This document shows positions 51,790-62,843 of a stretch of DNA of 64,000 nt, in pieces (the stretch's first letter is position 1; each line of letters opens with the position of its first letter). Source of the stretch: Istiophorus platypterus. Lineage: Eukaryota; Chordata; Actinopteri; Istiophoriformes; Istiophoridae. The stretch lies in NCBI GenBank assembly GCA_016859345.1, contig CM029123.1, positions 1,720,501 through 1,784,500 of the forward strand, given 5' to 3'. A program made the position numbers and the translations under genes. A model generated the notes under the pieces. The model made no database searches. It saw nothing but the letters and a program-made list of their open reading frames with translations, and was not told where the DNA came from.

Positions 51790-52200
51790 TCAGATTTCTA
51801 GACATGAGAGCTGCTTCATCCATAGTGGGATGTAGCCATCTCTCCTAATCAGACCCGATCTTCCCCAAAAAGTCTGCCACTTGTGTATAAAGCCAATATG
51901 GTTTGCTGGACACCACCTTGACAACGATGGAACGATGACATGCAGCTGTACATATCATCGCTGGTCAGATTCAGCCGCATCCCAGAGAAAACTATGGAGT
52001 CCGACATCGTCTTTGGAACTCCACATTAACTTTGCGACCTCTGATTGGCGTAGCCAGGTGTCATTACCACCAACATGATTAACATCTTGCTATATTTATG
52101 CTTATCCTTAGCCACCAGTTTTAAATATGATCCAACATCGCCTGCTCTGGCCCCAGGAATACATTTAACTATGGTTGCTCATGTTGCTAACTTCATGTTT
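51790..52200 (-). pseudogene. SGNH-esterase-like ORF1 of the L2/CR1 element, decayed
   Basis: In minus frames the segment reads LRNMKLAT, ATIVKCIPGARAGD (about 52175-52130), a KISKM/HVGGNDT-like block (about 52095-52050), SDDMYS (about 51960), WC-P and GLIR-DGYIPL-DEAA (about 51850-51790). This block order is the esterase-like domain found in ORF1 of some CR1/L2 elements. It is broken by stops. Confidence 0.55.
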
Positions 52201-52719
52201 CTTAAAATAGAGCTGCCACACTGATTATACTCAGTCCAGTCATTTACTATGCTTAGACCTAGTCTTTTTAAATTCTTTAATTCTTCAATGATCCATAGGA
52301 GAGTAGAAGATTTTGCCTTTTTTTTTTTATCTGATTCGATTAATGAAATCTCAAATATTTGTGCAGCAGCTAAAAACACTGACAAGCTGTACTAAAATGA
52401 TGGTGAGTTAAATTAAAAGTCTAAAATTTTGATAAGATAAGAAGTAAAAGAGGAGGAAGAGGGGCAACAAACATGAATATTAAAATCACCAACAGTAAGA
52501 ACTCTGTAATATCAGTCCTGATAAAATGTTTTAAAATTCCTCAATAAAACCAGAGCTTAATTTAGCAGGTCTGTAGATTAAAAACTTAAAATAGGCAATG
52601 TATTTTAAAAATAAAACTAAGTCTATCAAAGGTGGAAAAATAACCGAGTCAGACTAGAGAACAACAAAAATTATTTCTGTGTATTGCTGCAAGGCCACTT
52701 CCTAGACCTGTCAATCTGG

Positions 52720-53790
52720 GCTGGTGGAAGAATAACTGGGGGCCAGGACTCATTGAGTTGGGTATATTCATCAAGATTAATCCAAGACCCTGTGATAATA
52801 AAAAAAATCAATATGAACTTGAATTAGATCTATAAAATCAACCATCTTTCATCCTGAAAGAGGATATATAATAGCAATTGGGAGCTTTACGAATCTAATG
52901 ATAGTCTCTTACTACTAAAACCTCAGGCTGCTCAGTTTCAGGGTTTCCACTGTACATGTAAAGCTTTGGATGGTATTGTGGGCAGACCAGAAACGAGCTG
53001 GTTGCATTCAGCTGAGCTGAGAAATTGATCATGTAATGGAAAACTACATTTAAGTTGATGGTTCATGCTCGTGTTTATGGAACAGTTTTCATTTTGCATG
53101 CAGGAGTTAAAACGTCTTAACCTAGCTATCACACAACCTTGCCTGCAACCCATTATCTGCATATTTTTAGCCTCAAGAGTAAGAGAGCCTCACAGTTATT
53201 GTTTGACCAAGGACACTCTTGTGTCCTTGTACGAGGTCCATTTTGTCTGACTGTGACATTGTGTTCCCATTTGTGCTAATGCTACAATAAAATACAATAA
53301 AGATAAACTTCTTCTTATTATTATTAAATTATATCAACAGGAGTCACCACTGCTTCTAAAGCCAAGGGTCGCTGGTTACTCTTGGGCTCAAGACAGGCAA
53401 GCCATGAATAGAGCTCTGTCTGCTGCTGGTATAAATCTTTGACGAGCAACTAAAGTTCTTTCAGTTCACTTCCTATCAGCAAGAGGTGGGCCATCAGTTC
53501 CTGGCAGGTTCAGAATTTTGTAATTAGTACTGTGGAAATGTCCAATCTACTTAAGATGTGAACTATTACAGTACAGGTAATTACACTCCTTACTGTCCTT
53601 TTTTTCCTGAAATGTGTGAATGCTGTTTGGTTAGTCATGCTTGATAGTGTTTCAAACTCTCAAGTTTATATTGTAGAATAAAAACAGGCGAATAAAGCAG
53701 TGTTAATCACTGCAATGAGAACAATCTGTGGAAAATTATTGATAAAGGATTGGAATGTGGAGGCACATCCCGAGTTTAAAATACATTGTT
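52720..53790. other. Spacer between LINE and retrovirus-like relic
   Basis: AT-rich sequence with two overlapping AATAAA-like signals at about 53286-53304. No gene or named repeat recognised. Confidence 0.4.
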
Positions 53791-53794
53791 TCCT

Positions 53795-54445
53795 CATGGT
53801 TTTATTGGCTCACACACAAAATTAACTTTTCAACCAGTCAGAAAACGCAGGAAGGGAAAATTGATTCAGACCTTTTAATGGCATCAAAAATCAAAAATGG
53901 ATACTGTTTATCATATGGTTGGGATTTCCCTTACAGCATAACTCAAACTCAAACAAAAATGTACCTGTTGTGGAGGAAATTTCTAATTAGCCTGGTGAGA
54001 AGTGAAATAAAAGATTTGTGGAAATTCTTTTTTTATTGATACAAAAGAAGAGGTTTACAGAGTAACCAGTTTCAGTTGAGGGGTCAGAACCTGTACACCA
54101 CAGTGAGGTTTCTAAGGTCAGACAAAAAGCAAAGGTTCGGACTACTACATTTCTAGTGAAGGTTTACAGTGCTTACGTTCATCTTTTCATGTACACAAGG
54201 TAGTAGGGAAGAACTGCAACTGAGGTGAGGTAATAAGGAAGAGCCAGTGGATTTCAGTGGAAAGACAGAAGGAACTAACATCTTAGACGCATTCTGTAAT
54301 TACTGTATCAGAGGGAAATTGATTGTTGACATAATTCAGTGGAGAGGTACAAAGTACATTAGGTCATGTTAAGGTCACGCTTTGAATCATCTTGAGTAAA
54401 ATGTATGGCTATATGATAAACTGACATTACAGTTCCCCCCCTTGG
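53795..54445 (-). repeat. Probable 3' LTR start and polypurine tract
   Basis: Read on the minus strand, a purine run (ccaaggggggg then aac, 54445-54432) is followed immediately by TGTAATGTCAG at 54431, the usual polypurine tract-LTR junction. AATAAA signals on this strand occur near 54036 and 53805. The far end of the LTR is a guess, because no matching partner LTR is visible. Confidence 0.45.
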
Positions 54446-55029
54446 ACATAAAAACAGCTACATTAAAGCATATACAAATTTATCATTATATCAATGAATA
54501 ATATCCTTCCAGTTTAAGCAAACACATAACACATAACATAAATAAATCCTTGAGGGTCTTGTGTGTAAATGATGGGAAACAACAGAATGAGTGCCAGCAG
54601 TATCTGAGACCACATCTTAATCTCTGGAATGGATGCCAAGGTCATTGTCAGTCAGGTAGTGGTGCCATCTTGAACCAGATGATTTCACCTCCTTCCACAC
54701 TAAATCTAATGCAACCTTCTTGCAGTCTAAAAAGTTATGAGGATGGGCAGAGCCCAAACGCACCTCTCCCCTCTACATAGAATGAGCGAGGTATTCTGTT
54801 ACGTCATGGATCAAGTTGTGCTTGACAGTGACTTGGCATGTCACTTGTTGAAAGAGGGTGCTATTTCACCCTTCACTGTGTCCCACGCTGCTGTAGGTTA
54901 AAGGGTAGAGCATGTTGTACACCCTTTGTTGTCTTCCTCAGCATCACCTTTGATGAGCTAGTATCACTCTTAACATGTAACTAATTAAGGCTGAGATGGT
55001 AGTGTGATGCACAGTAGGAGAGAGGTTGT

Positions 55030-55850
55030 CATAGGGTTATGGAATATTCTTGCAGCGGCTGGCTGGTGGGAAACCAGGGGATCCTTCCTTCAACCTTCAC
55101 AGCTGTCTCGATGGTTAACAGAATGTGGAATTGGCCCTTGAACCGCCTCTGCTTCCAATGGCTGGACCAATGATCTTTGATGAGGTCTGCAGATGGTAGG
55201 CTCTTCTCACATGAGAATGCAATGCTGACAAAGTTGTGGACAGGTTGGCACAATATCTCAAAATAGTATCTTCACATGTGCCCGTATTGAGACAGGAATG
55301 TCTGATTTAGCCTAAACCTGTCTGGGGGGTCTTCCAAACAAATTTCAAAGGGACAGAGACCAAGTTATTTTCTGATTCATGTGCGCATGTGGAAAAGCTT
55401 TAGCAGAGGTGCTGTAATCCATGAAAGACAAGTGTCATCACTACATTTAGCAAGTTTTGTTCTGATGGTACAGTTGTCCCTTTTGTTCATGCCTGTGCTC
55501 TTTGAATGATACGAGCAATGATGATGAATGTCAAACCCAAGATATTCTGACAGTTCTTTTAGAGCTTGGCTTACAATACATTTTCCATTTTCACAAATGT
55601 TTACTGATTGGATTCCCCATCATGGAATGATCTCATAACAGTGCCTTCAGCGTCCTGTTTGGAGGAAGGAAAAACTTTTACCCATTTGCTGAACATGTCA
55701 ACAATCAGAAGACAGTGTGTTACTTCAATGAAATCCATCATTAAGTGATCAAAGAGTTTGTCAGGCGGTGGAATAGTGGCATATTGGTAGCCCCTGATGC
55801 ATTATTTTCTGCAAAAATTATGTTTTTTTTGGCAAAAGTCCTTTACAAAA
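55030..55850 (-). pseudogene. Retroviral integrase remnant
   Basis: Minus frames give KFFLPPNRTLKALL, MMGNPIS (in place of the usual WG-P), KWKMYCKPSSK and, at 55253-55029, SADLIKDHWSSHWKQRRFKG followed by TAVKVEGRIPWF, the C-terminal domain of the integrase. Catalytic-core blocks carry stops, so activity is excluded. Confidence 0.6.
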
Positions 55851-56089
55851 GTTGAAAAACTGCATGTATACCATGATGACTTAATAGTAGCACACTTCCC
55901 CCTTTAGCCATTTGATCTCTTCTGTGTGCCAATTTGGGATAACAATGGAATAGAGCTTGTGTGTGTTTGTAGTCCAGACCAAATCACAGCCTCTTAAAAT
56001 GTGGCACCAGATTTAGACCAAACAGCATGCTCTTGAGGCATAGTATGGGTCAAGAGAATGGACACATTTGCAAATAGATTAATTCAAGA

Positions 56090-56620
56090 TTCAACACATA
56101 ACATGAGAAAGTGAAACATTGAAAAGAGAACCAGACACCTCGGTGGCCTTGTAGCAGCATCCACTCCAGCATTTCCTGTGGAAACTAAGTCAGAACTATT
56201 ATTGTGAACATCACATTTGATCACAGAGGCTGATACAGGAAGGAGGATGGCTTCAAGCAATGCAGACACAAGTTTGTGATGTGAGATGGATTTGCCAGGG
56301 AGGGTGACAAAACCACTTGCAAAAGTGCACCAAAATCATACACAATGCCAAAGGTGTAATGAGAGTCTGTGTAAAAGTTCAAAGTCTTACCAGAAGCCAA
56401 TTAGCAAGCCTTGGTGAAAGCCACAGGTTCTGCACCCTGAGCTGATAAACATGGTGTCAATTTGCCACTGAACAAAATGTCATGTTCTGTTACCACTGCA
56501 AGTCCCACTTGACCTTTGTCTGCAGAGCAAGAGTCTGAACCATCAACAAAATTTCCATCTCTACATTTGGAATGGGCTGATCAGAGAGGTCCATTCTGGG
56601 TATGCAGACCACATCAAGGA
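56090..56620 (-). pseudogene. Retroviral RNase H remnant
   Basis: Minus frames read FVDGSDSCSADKGQVGLAVV (first catalytic Asp in the DGS block), LTPCLSAQGAEPVAFTKAC (the Glu block), TLNFYTDSHYTFGIV (the TDS Asp block) and KLVSALLEAILLPVSASVI. The later N-D block is recognisable as STGNAGVDAA. Stops occur between blocks. Confidence 0.7.
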
Positions 56621-57069
56621 TCTGAAGACAATCATGAGGTTCACTGTCTGCTGCAGTTGGAAAGAGTAGCTGGGTTAAGAAAATTGCACCTTTTCACAGT
56701 GATGTAAGGTATATCAAGCTGTGCAGAGAGGTGAGATGTATTCTCTGTGTGCAGGATGTGAGCAACAGCATGTGGAGGGGAGATTCAAGTCACTAAACCC
56801 ACAATGTCATATGATGCAACCACAGCCTTTTCCAGTGCAGCAACAGAACACAGCCAAAGAGGGAGAAACAGATGCAACAGGATCAAGTTTGGTGGAAAAG
56901 TAGGCAACTGGTTGTCATTTGCCTCCATGATCTTGTGTTAAAACCAACTGAGTGAAAGGCAGGTCTGGTTTAGGCAGTCCTAGTGTGGTAGCAGATTGCA
57001 AGGAGATTTTCAAGTTAATTAATGTATTGTAAGCTTCATATCTCCGAGTAAATTTGTAATGAGATTTTT

Positions 57070-57800
57070 AACATGAATCATGGAAGAGAGGGGTGCCTCT
57101 CTCTCTGATAGAGTGGGATCCATTGTCTGCAATATAATGTCATCCCTAGGAAAATAATAATTTTCTTTTTTTTGCTTTGCTTTGGCACAGACTGAACAGC
57201 CTCAGTGTGTTCTGAAGAGAGAGATTTGCCCTCTGCTGTGATCCAATGTCCCAGATATGTGACACGTTTTAGCAAACTGCAGTTTTGACAAGCTGGCTGT
57301 ATGTGTATTGCTTGCTAGATGCTTTAATGTATCAGTTTGCCAATGTAGTGATGGGCTACAAATAATCAAATCGTCATCATACTGTAACAACACGGAACCC
57401 AATAGTAAATGAAGGCTCTGTAAATAGTTGAAAACAACAGAGTCCAGTTTTGCCTCTGCCATCAAAAGACAATGCAAATCAGAAGCTACTGTCTGGATGG
57501 ACTGTTGTTGAGAAAGATGAGTGGCGTTGGATGAAATTAATGACAGAATGGTATGCAGATTTGGCACTTGAGATGCAAGTAGCTGTATAGCGGCATTTAC
57601 TGCTCGCAAGTCTTGCACAAATTACCACATCCGTGGGTTGGAAATTGGGATAAATCTTTTTGACCGGAAAAACTGGTGTTCCAACAGGAGGATTATTGAA
57701 CGGAACTGTAACTCTAGCCTTTGGAAGTGAGTCAGAAACAGGCCCGATACCATCAATTACTTCATTGGGTATTGTTTCATTTATGGTCTGTTTTCTGAAT
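57070..57800 (-). pseudogene. Retroviral reverse transcriptase remnant
   Basis: From 57800 down, frames read ARVTVPFNNPPVGTPVFPVK, then in the open piece 57618-57202 QDLRAVNAAIQ, VPNLHTILSLI, GSVLLQYDDDLIICSPS and ASLSKLQFAKTC. 57275-57078 continues with VTYLGHWITAEGKSLS and FLGMTLYCRQWIP. The second residue of the usual Y-V-D-D motif is Asp (YDDD). The motif A block with the first catalytic Asp is missing or scrambled between the SNATH and GSVLLQY segments. The overall wording is that of a fish retrovirus-like element. Confidence 0.75.
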
Positions 57801-58900
57801 ATAGGTGAACGATAAGAGGTATAGCTGTGTGCTGTGTGCTGTAAAGCGTTCTAGGATCCCGACTGAAGTCAGGAAGAGAATGTTGTCTGTAGAGCTATGG
57901 TCCCAAAATTCTCCATTCCCAATGAGCAGGTTTCGTCAACAACCCATGTGGAGACACACAGAAACGGCAGGAGCCTCTTACCCAGTAAATACATGGCAAA
58001 CTTAATCTTTCACCTTTCAAGGACTTTCTACTCCAAACTTCCTCAAACCTTTTATCTAATCCTTCAAAGATGGGGATATGAGCTGTGCAGTGTAATGAAT
58101 CTGATGTCATGTAATCAGTTGCTTCTTTGCACTGTGTACGAAGGAGGTGACGTGCGATTTAACTGAACTGACACCAGATGACAACATAAACCACTCAGAG
58201 ACACATAAGAGTAATTGGGCTGTATTTTACAATTTGTGGAGTTGGAGGAGTTTTTGAGACCTTTATGCCATCTGGATTGGATGTTTAGAATTAAGACAAA
58301 ATGACACACCCCTACTGCTCCTTCTGGTTTCATTCACCCCAGAAAGTGTTCTTTAAGATGGACCTTGTAGGGCTCCATTGGGCTTGTTCCCAAGGTTCCT
58401 CTTGTAAGTCCACTGTGAGTTTCAAAGCGGCAGTGAGGCAAGCTAGGAAAGTTGTGCATGACTTGATTGATTTTTATGATAGGGTAGTGATGTTGAACAG
58501 GCTAATTCTCATGGAGAAATCCGCTTTGCAGGCAGTAAGTAAAGCAGTAACTGCAGCCACAAATCTTGTGTTATCACCATGGTCCTAATCTGAATTGGTT
58601 AGCTGGAAGGTCATTTTGGCATTGATGATAAAGTCTGAGATCTTGTCAGTCATGTTTCAGCATCAGCCATTGCAGTTTAGTCATTGTTGGTCTCTATACT
58701 TTAACAAACTTCAATAACTGTCTGAAAAAATATCAGGTTTTCTAAAAGACTGCAATAAGAGCCTTGGCATGGGTGATGTCCCGGTCTGAAAACTAGAATG
58801 AGGCCATTGTTTTCAGGTGCTCTCAGCATTGGCATTTGAAAGTCTGACAGGGGTACGTCTGAGGTGGAGGCCTTTTTTGCCAGTGGTCTTTATGGGTGTT

Positions 58901-60640
58901 ACATCTCCAGTTTCTATCTTAAACTGTTCATGTTTTCCTTGCTTCCTTTTGGACAGGGTTGCATGCTACTCTGCACTACTTTTCCTGTGCATCCTGAGAC
59001 TATGCCGAAACCCATTTCTTAAATTGAGTGATTGCTTACAGTATTTTTCTCAAACATTGTTTATATTATTTGTGGGAAGACTTCGGGAGGTTGGTTCCAC
59101 ACCAAACTTTTTCTCTGACTTTTATCCATCCCTGATTATTTTGTCTGGTCCACTTTGTTAAGCAGATACACAAGAAATCTCAAACACTAAAATGATAACC
59201 ATGACAGGTCTTGTAGTACTTATTACAAAATATAATAGTTTACATACTTAATTCTTTGATTTAGTCTGCAAAAACTCATATAAATAATGTCAAATAACTT
59301 CTTTTCCTTAAAATGAGGATTGGAGCAGCAACTGGGCTCTGTCTGAGGATAGCCTCTCAATGTCAGGGAGGGTGAGTCCATCTTCCATCCTACCTGTACC
59401 GCCGGGCTGTCTTCTCTCTATCCAACCCTGGTGCAGTCTTTGCTGCTGCTGCAAGTCATTCTTCTGTGACTTCCATTTAGTCTTTCCTGGATGCCAACTG
59501 CCCTATTTGCAGTAGTCACTGGTGTTCCAGACAAACTTAGATGGAAGCACAGGTGTTTGTTGCCTACAAGGCATCTCTGCCTATTGCACCTCTGCAGGTG
59601 TCAGTGGGCCAGCTTGAGTATATGTATTTTTCCTGAAATACCCCTGTGGCATATTTATCTGCAATATGTTAGCAATAGTCATTTGGAAGATTTGACTCAT
59701 CTCACAAATGGCAAATGTCCCATCTGTCTTCAAGTGGTGCCCACACATTGAAGATGAAGATGAAGATGAATGTAGATGGGAGGTTGTGTTGATTAATAAA
59801 TACACTCTCAGTCAACCACATCACTGGTCTTGTTACTTTGAAACTGCTGAGCCAGTCATAGTGACAGCAGTTCAAGAAATGGAAACAGGTTTATAATATA
59901 GTCTGGATGATATAGAGCAACACAGCATGAAAACAAAGCTCCTCATATCTGCAGCTAGAGGGAGGTGGTGTGCATTTGTAATACTTTGTGTAATGATGAT
60001 AGAAATATAGAATTAAATGTTGAAGACATTTATATGGCTGCATCAATCCCATGTTATTTGAGTTTTAATTATACAATATCTCATGACATAAATGGTCATA
60101 TCATGTCAGAAAATGTGACATAGAAGAATTTGACTTGTCAGATGGGTCCATCATTACAGACCCATCATTTATATAACCCAATATTGCAAATTATGAATTT
60201 GCCTCAAGGGACCTATCAATCTATACAGTATTATGACACTACTCTGTTTTTTAGACACTCAAACAAATTAGCTCAAATGTGTACAAACCAGAACAACATA
60301 GTAGATTTACAGTATGGACAATCAGGATTACAACATTATACATTATAAACATTAACCATCAGAGGACACCAAGTAACTTCCAGGTGCCATCAACAGAGGT
60401 CACCAGAGACACACAAACTACTTTCCAACATGAAGACCTGGAAAGAGGACAGACTGCCAAAAAATAGAAGAGCCAACACTAAGCACATCATTCATGTCTA
60501 TGAGAAGAAAATAAACACACAGAGGGAGAGAGAGAAATACAGAAACCTAAAACTCCTTGAGGACCAAGATCCAGATTAAAAACATCTGGAATGAGGCACC
60601 AAAAGCCAGGAGAGAGAAAGGTCAGAGGAGGAGAAAACAG
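58901..60640. other. Spacer before the RTE element, no recognised gene
   Basis: Mixed AT-rich sequence without a recognisable domain in any frame. It ends in a GA microsatellite. A short gaagat repeat sits at 59751-59768. Confidence 0.4.
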
Positions 60641-60642
60641 GG

Positions 60643-60644
<2 letters not shown>

Positions 60645-60715
<71 letters not shown>
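60645..60715. repeat. (GA)n microsatellite
   Basis: About 35 uninterrupted GA units, the longest GA tract in the window, located 80 bp outside the 3' end of the RTE insertion. Confidence 0.97.
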
Positions 60716-60718
<3 letters not shown>

Positions 60719-60794
60719 TGAAAATCCTCCTTTAGGTAGGAAACAGAGGAACAGAGAGATTCAATAGTGTACAGAATGTTTACAATAATTTTTC

Positions 60795-60812
60795 GCCAGG
60801 ACCATGTGAAAT
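60795..60812. repeat. Target-site duplication, left copy
   Basis: Gccaggaccatgtgaaat, identical over 18 bases to 63941-63958. It bounds the 3' end of the LINE. Confidence 0.95.
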
Positions 60813-60955
60813 CTTTCTTCTTTTTCTTTCGGCTTTTCCCTTTAGGGGTCGCCACAGCGAATCAGTGTCCTCCATCTAACCCTGTCTTCTGCGTCCTCTT
60901 CTCTCACACCAACTACCTTCATGTCCTCTTTCACTACATCCATAAACCTCCTCTT
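60813..60955 (-). pseudogene. RTE coding region, C-terminal end after frameshift
   Basis: After the frameshift at about 60951-60956 the frame continues RRFMDVVKEDMKVVGVREED, then AEDRVRWRTLIRCGDP and a stop (CGACCCCTAA), the usual C-terminus of these elements. The broken frame instead ends at 60934 after GRPRGGLWM. The coding region stops about 55 bp before the element's 3' end. Confidence 0.85.
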
Positions 60956-62124
60956 GGTCTTCCTCTAGGCCTCCTGCCTGGCAGTTCAAAACTCAGTATC
61001 CTTCTACCATTATATTCACTATCTCTTCTCAGGACATGTCCAAACCATCTCAGTCTGGCCTCTCTGACTTTATCTCCAAAACCTCTAACATGTGCTGTCC
61101 CTCTGATGTACTCATTCCTGATCCTATCCATCCTGGTCACTCCCAGAGAGAACCTCAACATCTTCATCTCTGCTACCTCCAGCTCTGCCTCCTGTCTTTT
61201 CCTCAGTGGCACTGTCTCTAGACCGAACAGCATCGCTGGTCTCACCACAGTTTTGTACACCTTTCCTTTCATTTTAGCTGAAACTCTATCACACATCACA
61301 CCTGACACTTTTCTCCACCCGTTCCAGCCTGCCTGCACACGCTTCTTCACCTCTTTTCCACACTCTCCATTGCCCTGGACTGTTGACCCTAAGTACTTAA
61401 AATCCTCCACCTTCTTTATCTCTTCTCCCTGTAACCTCACTCTTCCACTTGGGTCCCTCTCATTCACACACATGTACTCTGTCTTGCTGTGGCTAACCTT
61501 CATTCCTCTCCTTTCCAGGGCAAATCTCCACCTCTCAAGCTTCTCCTCCACCTGTTCCCTGCTCTCACTACATATCACAATGTCATCTGCAAACATCATA
61601 GTCCATGGAGATTCCTGTCTAACCTCGTCTGTCAGTCTGTCCATCACCATAGCAAACAAGAAGGGGCTTAGAGCTGATCCCTGATGCAGTCCCACCTCCA
61701 CCTTGAACTCCTCTGTCACACCTACAGCACACCTAACCACTGTCTTACAGTCCACATACATGTCCTGCACCACTCTAACATACTTCTCTGTCACTCCAGA
61801 CTTCCTCATACAGTACCACAGTTCCTCTCTGGGCACCCTGTCATACACTTTCTCCAGATCTACAAAGATACAATGCGGCTCCCTCTGACCTTCCCTGTAC
61901 TTCTCTATCAACATCCTCAAAGCAAATACTGCATCTGTGGTACTCTTTTTTGGCATGAAACCATACTGCTGCTCACAAATGCTCACTTTTGCCCTTAGTC
62001 TAGCTTCAACTACTCTTTCCCATAGCTTCATTGTATGGCTCATCAGCTTTATTCCTCTGTAGTTGCCACAGTTCTGCACATCTCCCTTGTTCTTAAAATG
62101 GGCACCAGCACACTTCTCCTCCAT
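60934..62124 (-). pseudogene. RTE reverse transcriptase, main part
   Basis: 396 codons open. Recognisable blocks: FKNKGD and NYRGIKL (about residues 10-27), QQYGF (52-56), the motif A block FVDLEKVYD (87-95), HQGSALSPFLF (147-157) and MMFADDIVICSES (176-188) with both catalytic Asp. KMKVSH-type and FKYLGS blocks, an MLFGLE segment and the C-terminal RWFGHVLRR and LPGRRPRGRP follow. The natural frame enters from the upstream piece through a one-base loss in a run of A (62095-62098 on the + strand), so the Met at 62124 is not a true start. Motifs for polymerase activity look intact. Confidence 0.93.
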
Positions 62125-62843
62125 TCCTCAGGCATCTTCTCACTATCTAAGATCCTGTTAAACAACCCAGTCAGAAACTCTACTGCTGCCTCTCCTAGAC
62201 ACTTCCATACCTCCACAGGTATATCATCAGGACCAAGTGCCTTTCCACTCTTCATCCTCTTCAGTGCCTTCCTCACTTCATCTTTACTAATCTTTGCTAT
62301 TTCCTGATCCACAACAGCCACATCTTCTACTCTTCGTTCTCTCTCATTTTCCTCATTCATCAACTCTTCAAAGTACTCTTTCCATCTTCCCATCACACTG
62401 CTGGCACCTGTCAATACATTTCCATCTCTATCCTTAATCACCCTAACCTGCTGCACGTCCTTCCCATCTCTGTCTCTCTGCCTTGCCAATCTGTATAGAT
62501 CAGTCTCTCCCTCCTTACTGTCCAACCTAACATACAAGTCATCATAAGCCCCTTGTTTGGCCTTTGCCACCTCTACTTTCACCTTACGCTGCATCTCCCT
62601 GTACTCCTGTCTACTCTCTTCAGTCCTCTCAGTGTCCCACTTCTTCTTAGCTAATCTTTTTTTCTGTATACACTCCTGCACCTCATCATTCCACCACCAA
62701 GTCTCCTTATCTACTTTCCTTCCAGATGACACACCAAGTACTCTCCTCCCTGTCTCCCTGATCACATTAGCTGTAGTTGTCCAGTCATCTGGAAGCACCT
62801 CCTGACCTCCCAGAGCCTGCCTCAACTCCTTCCTAAAAGTCAT
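62049..62843 (-). pseudogene. RTE linker and N-terminal reverse transcriptase segment
   Basis: 264 codons containing FRKELRQALGG, WWWNDEVQECIQKKR, YDDLYVRLDSKEGE, GRWKEYFEELMNEEN, KMKSGKALGPDDIPVEVWK (RT block 0/1, normally GPDGIP-like) and EEWRRSVLVPI. It joins endonuclease and RT in intact elements. Frame changes at both ends (about 62095 and about 62855), each explained by one base. Confidence 0.9.

Larger units (their letters stand above)
48835..52720 (-). mobile_element. Long L2/CR1-clade LINE, decayed
   Basis: On the minus strand the element runs from about 52720 to an L2-style 3' tail of TTGAATTGAATTG repeats after atataaataagg (48866-48835). Order: an SGNH-esterase-like ORF1 (52200-51790), an endonuclease-like region (about 51400-50850), RT (50320-49900) and a long 3' region. 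Many stops and frameshifts interrupt it. An internal GA microsatellite (49052-49084) lies near the 3' end. The boundary at the 5' side is approximate. Confidence 0.75.
53795..58900 (-). mobile_element. Endogenous retrovirus-like relic
   Basis: On the minus strand, a reverse transcriptase (57800-57070), an RNase H (56620-56090), an integrase (about 55850-55030), then a polypurine tract and a TG start of an LTR (54445-54431) follow the retroviral order. Upstream (58900-57850) may hold gag remnants (MPMLRAPE and LVFRPG near 58815-58760), but I am unsure. I do not see a second LTR or a primer-binding site. Only about 600 bp separate integrase and polypurine tract, too little for an envelope gene. 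Stops and frameshifts are frequent; the copy is not functional. Confidence 0.65.

Noticed and set aside
61036..61684. Long + strand open frames opposite the RTE element (up to 305 codons)
   Set aside because: They are antisense shadows of the RT coding region. They are Ser/Leu/Pro rich with no domain, while the minus strand carries clear endonuclease and RT motifs.
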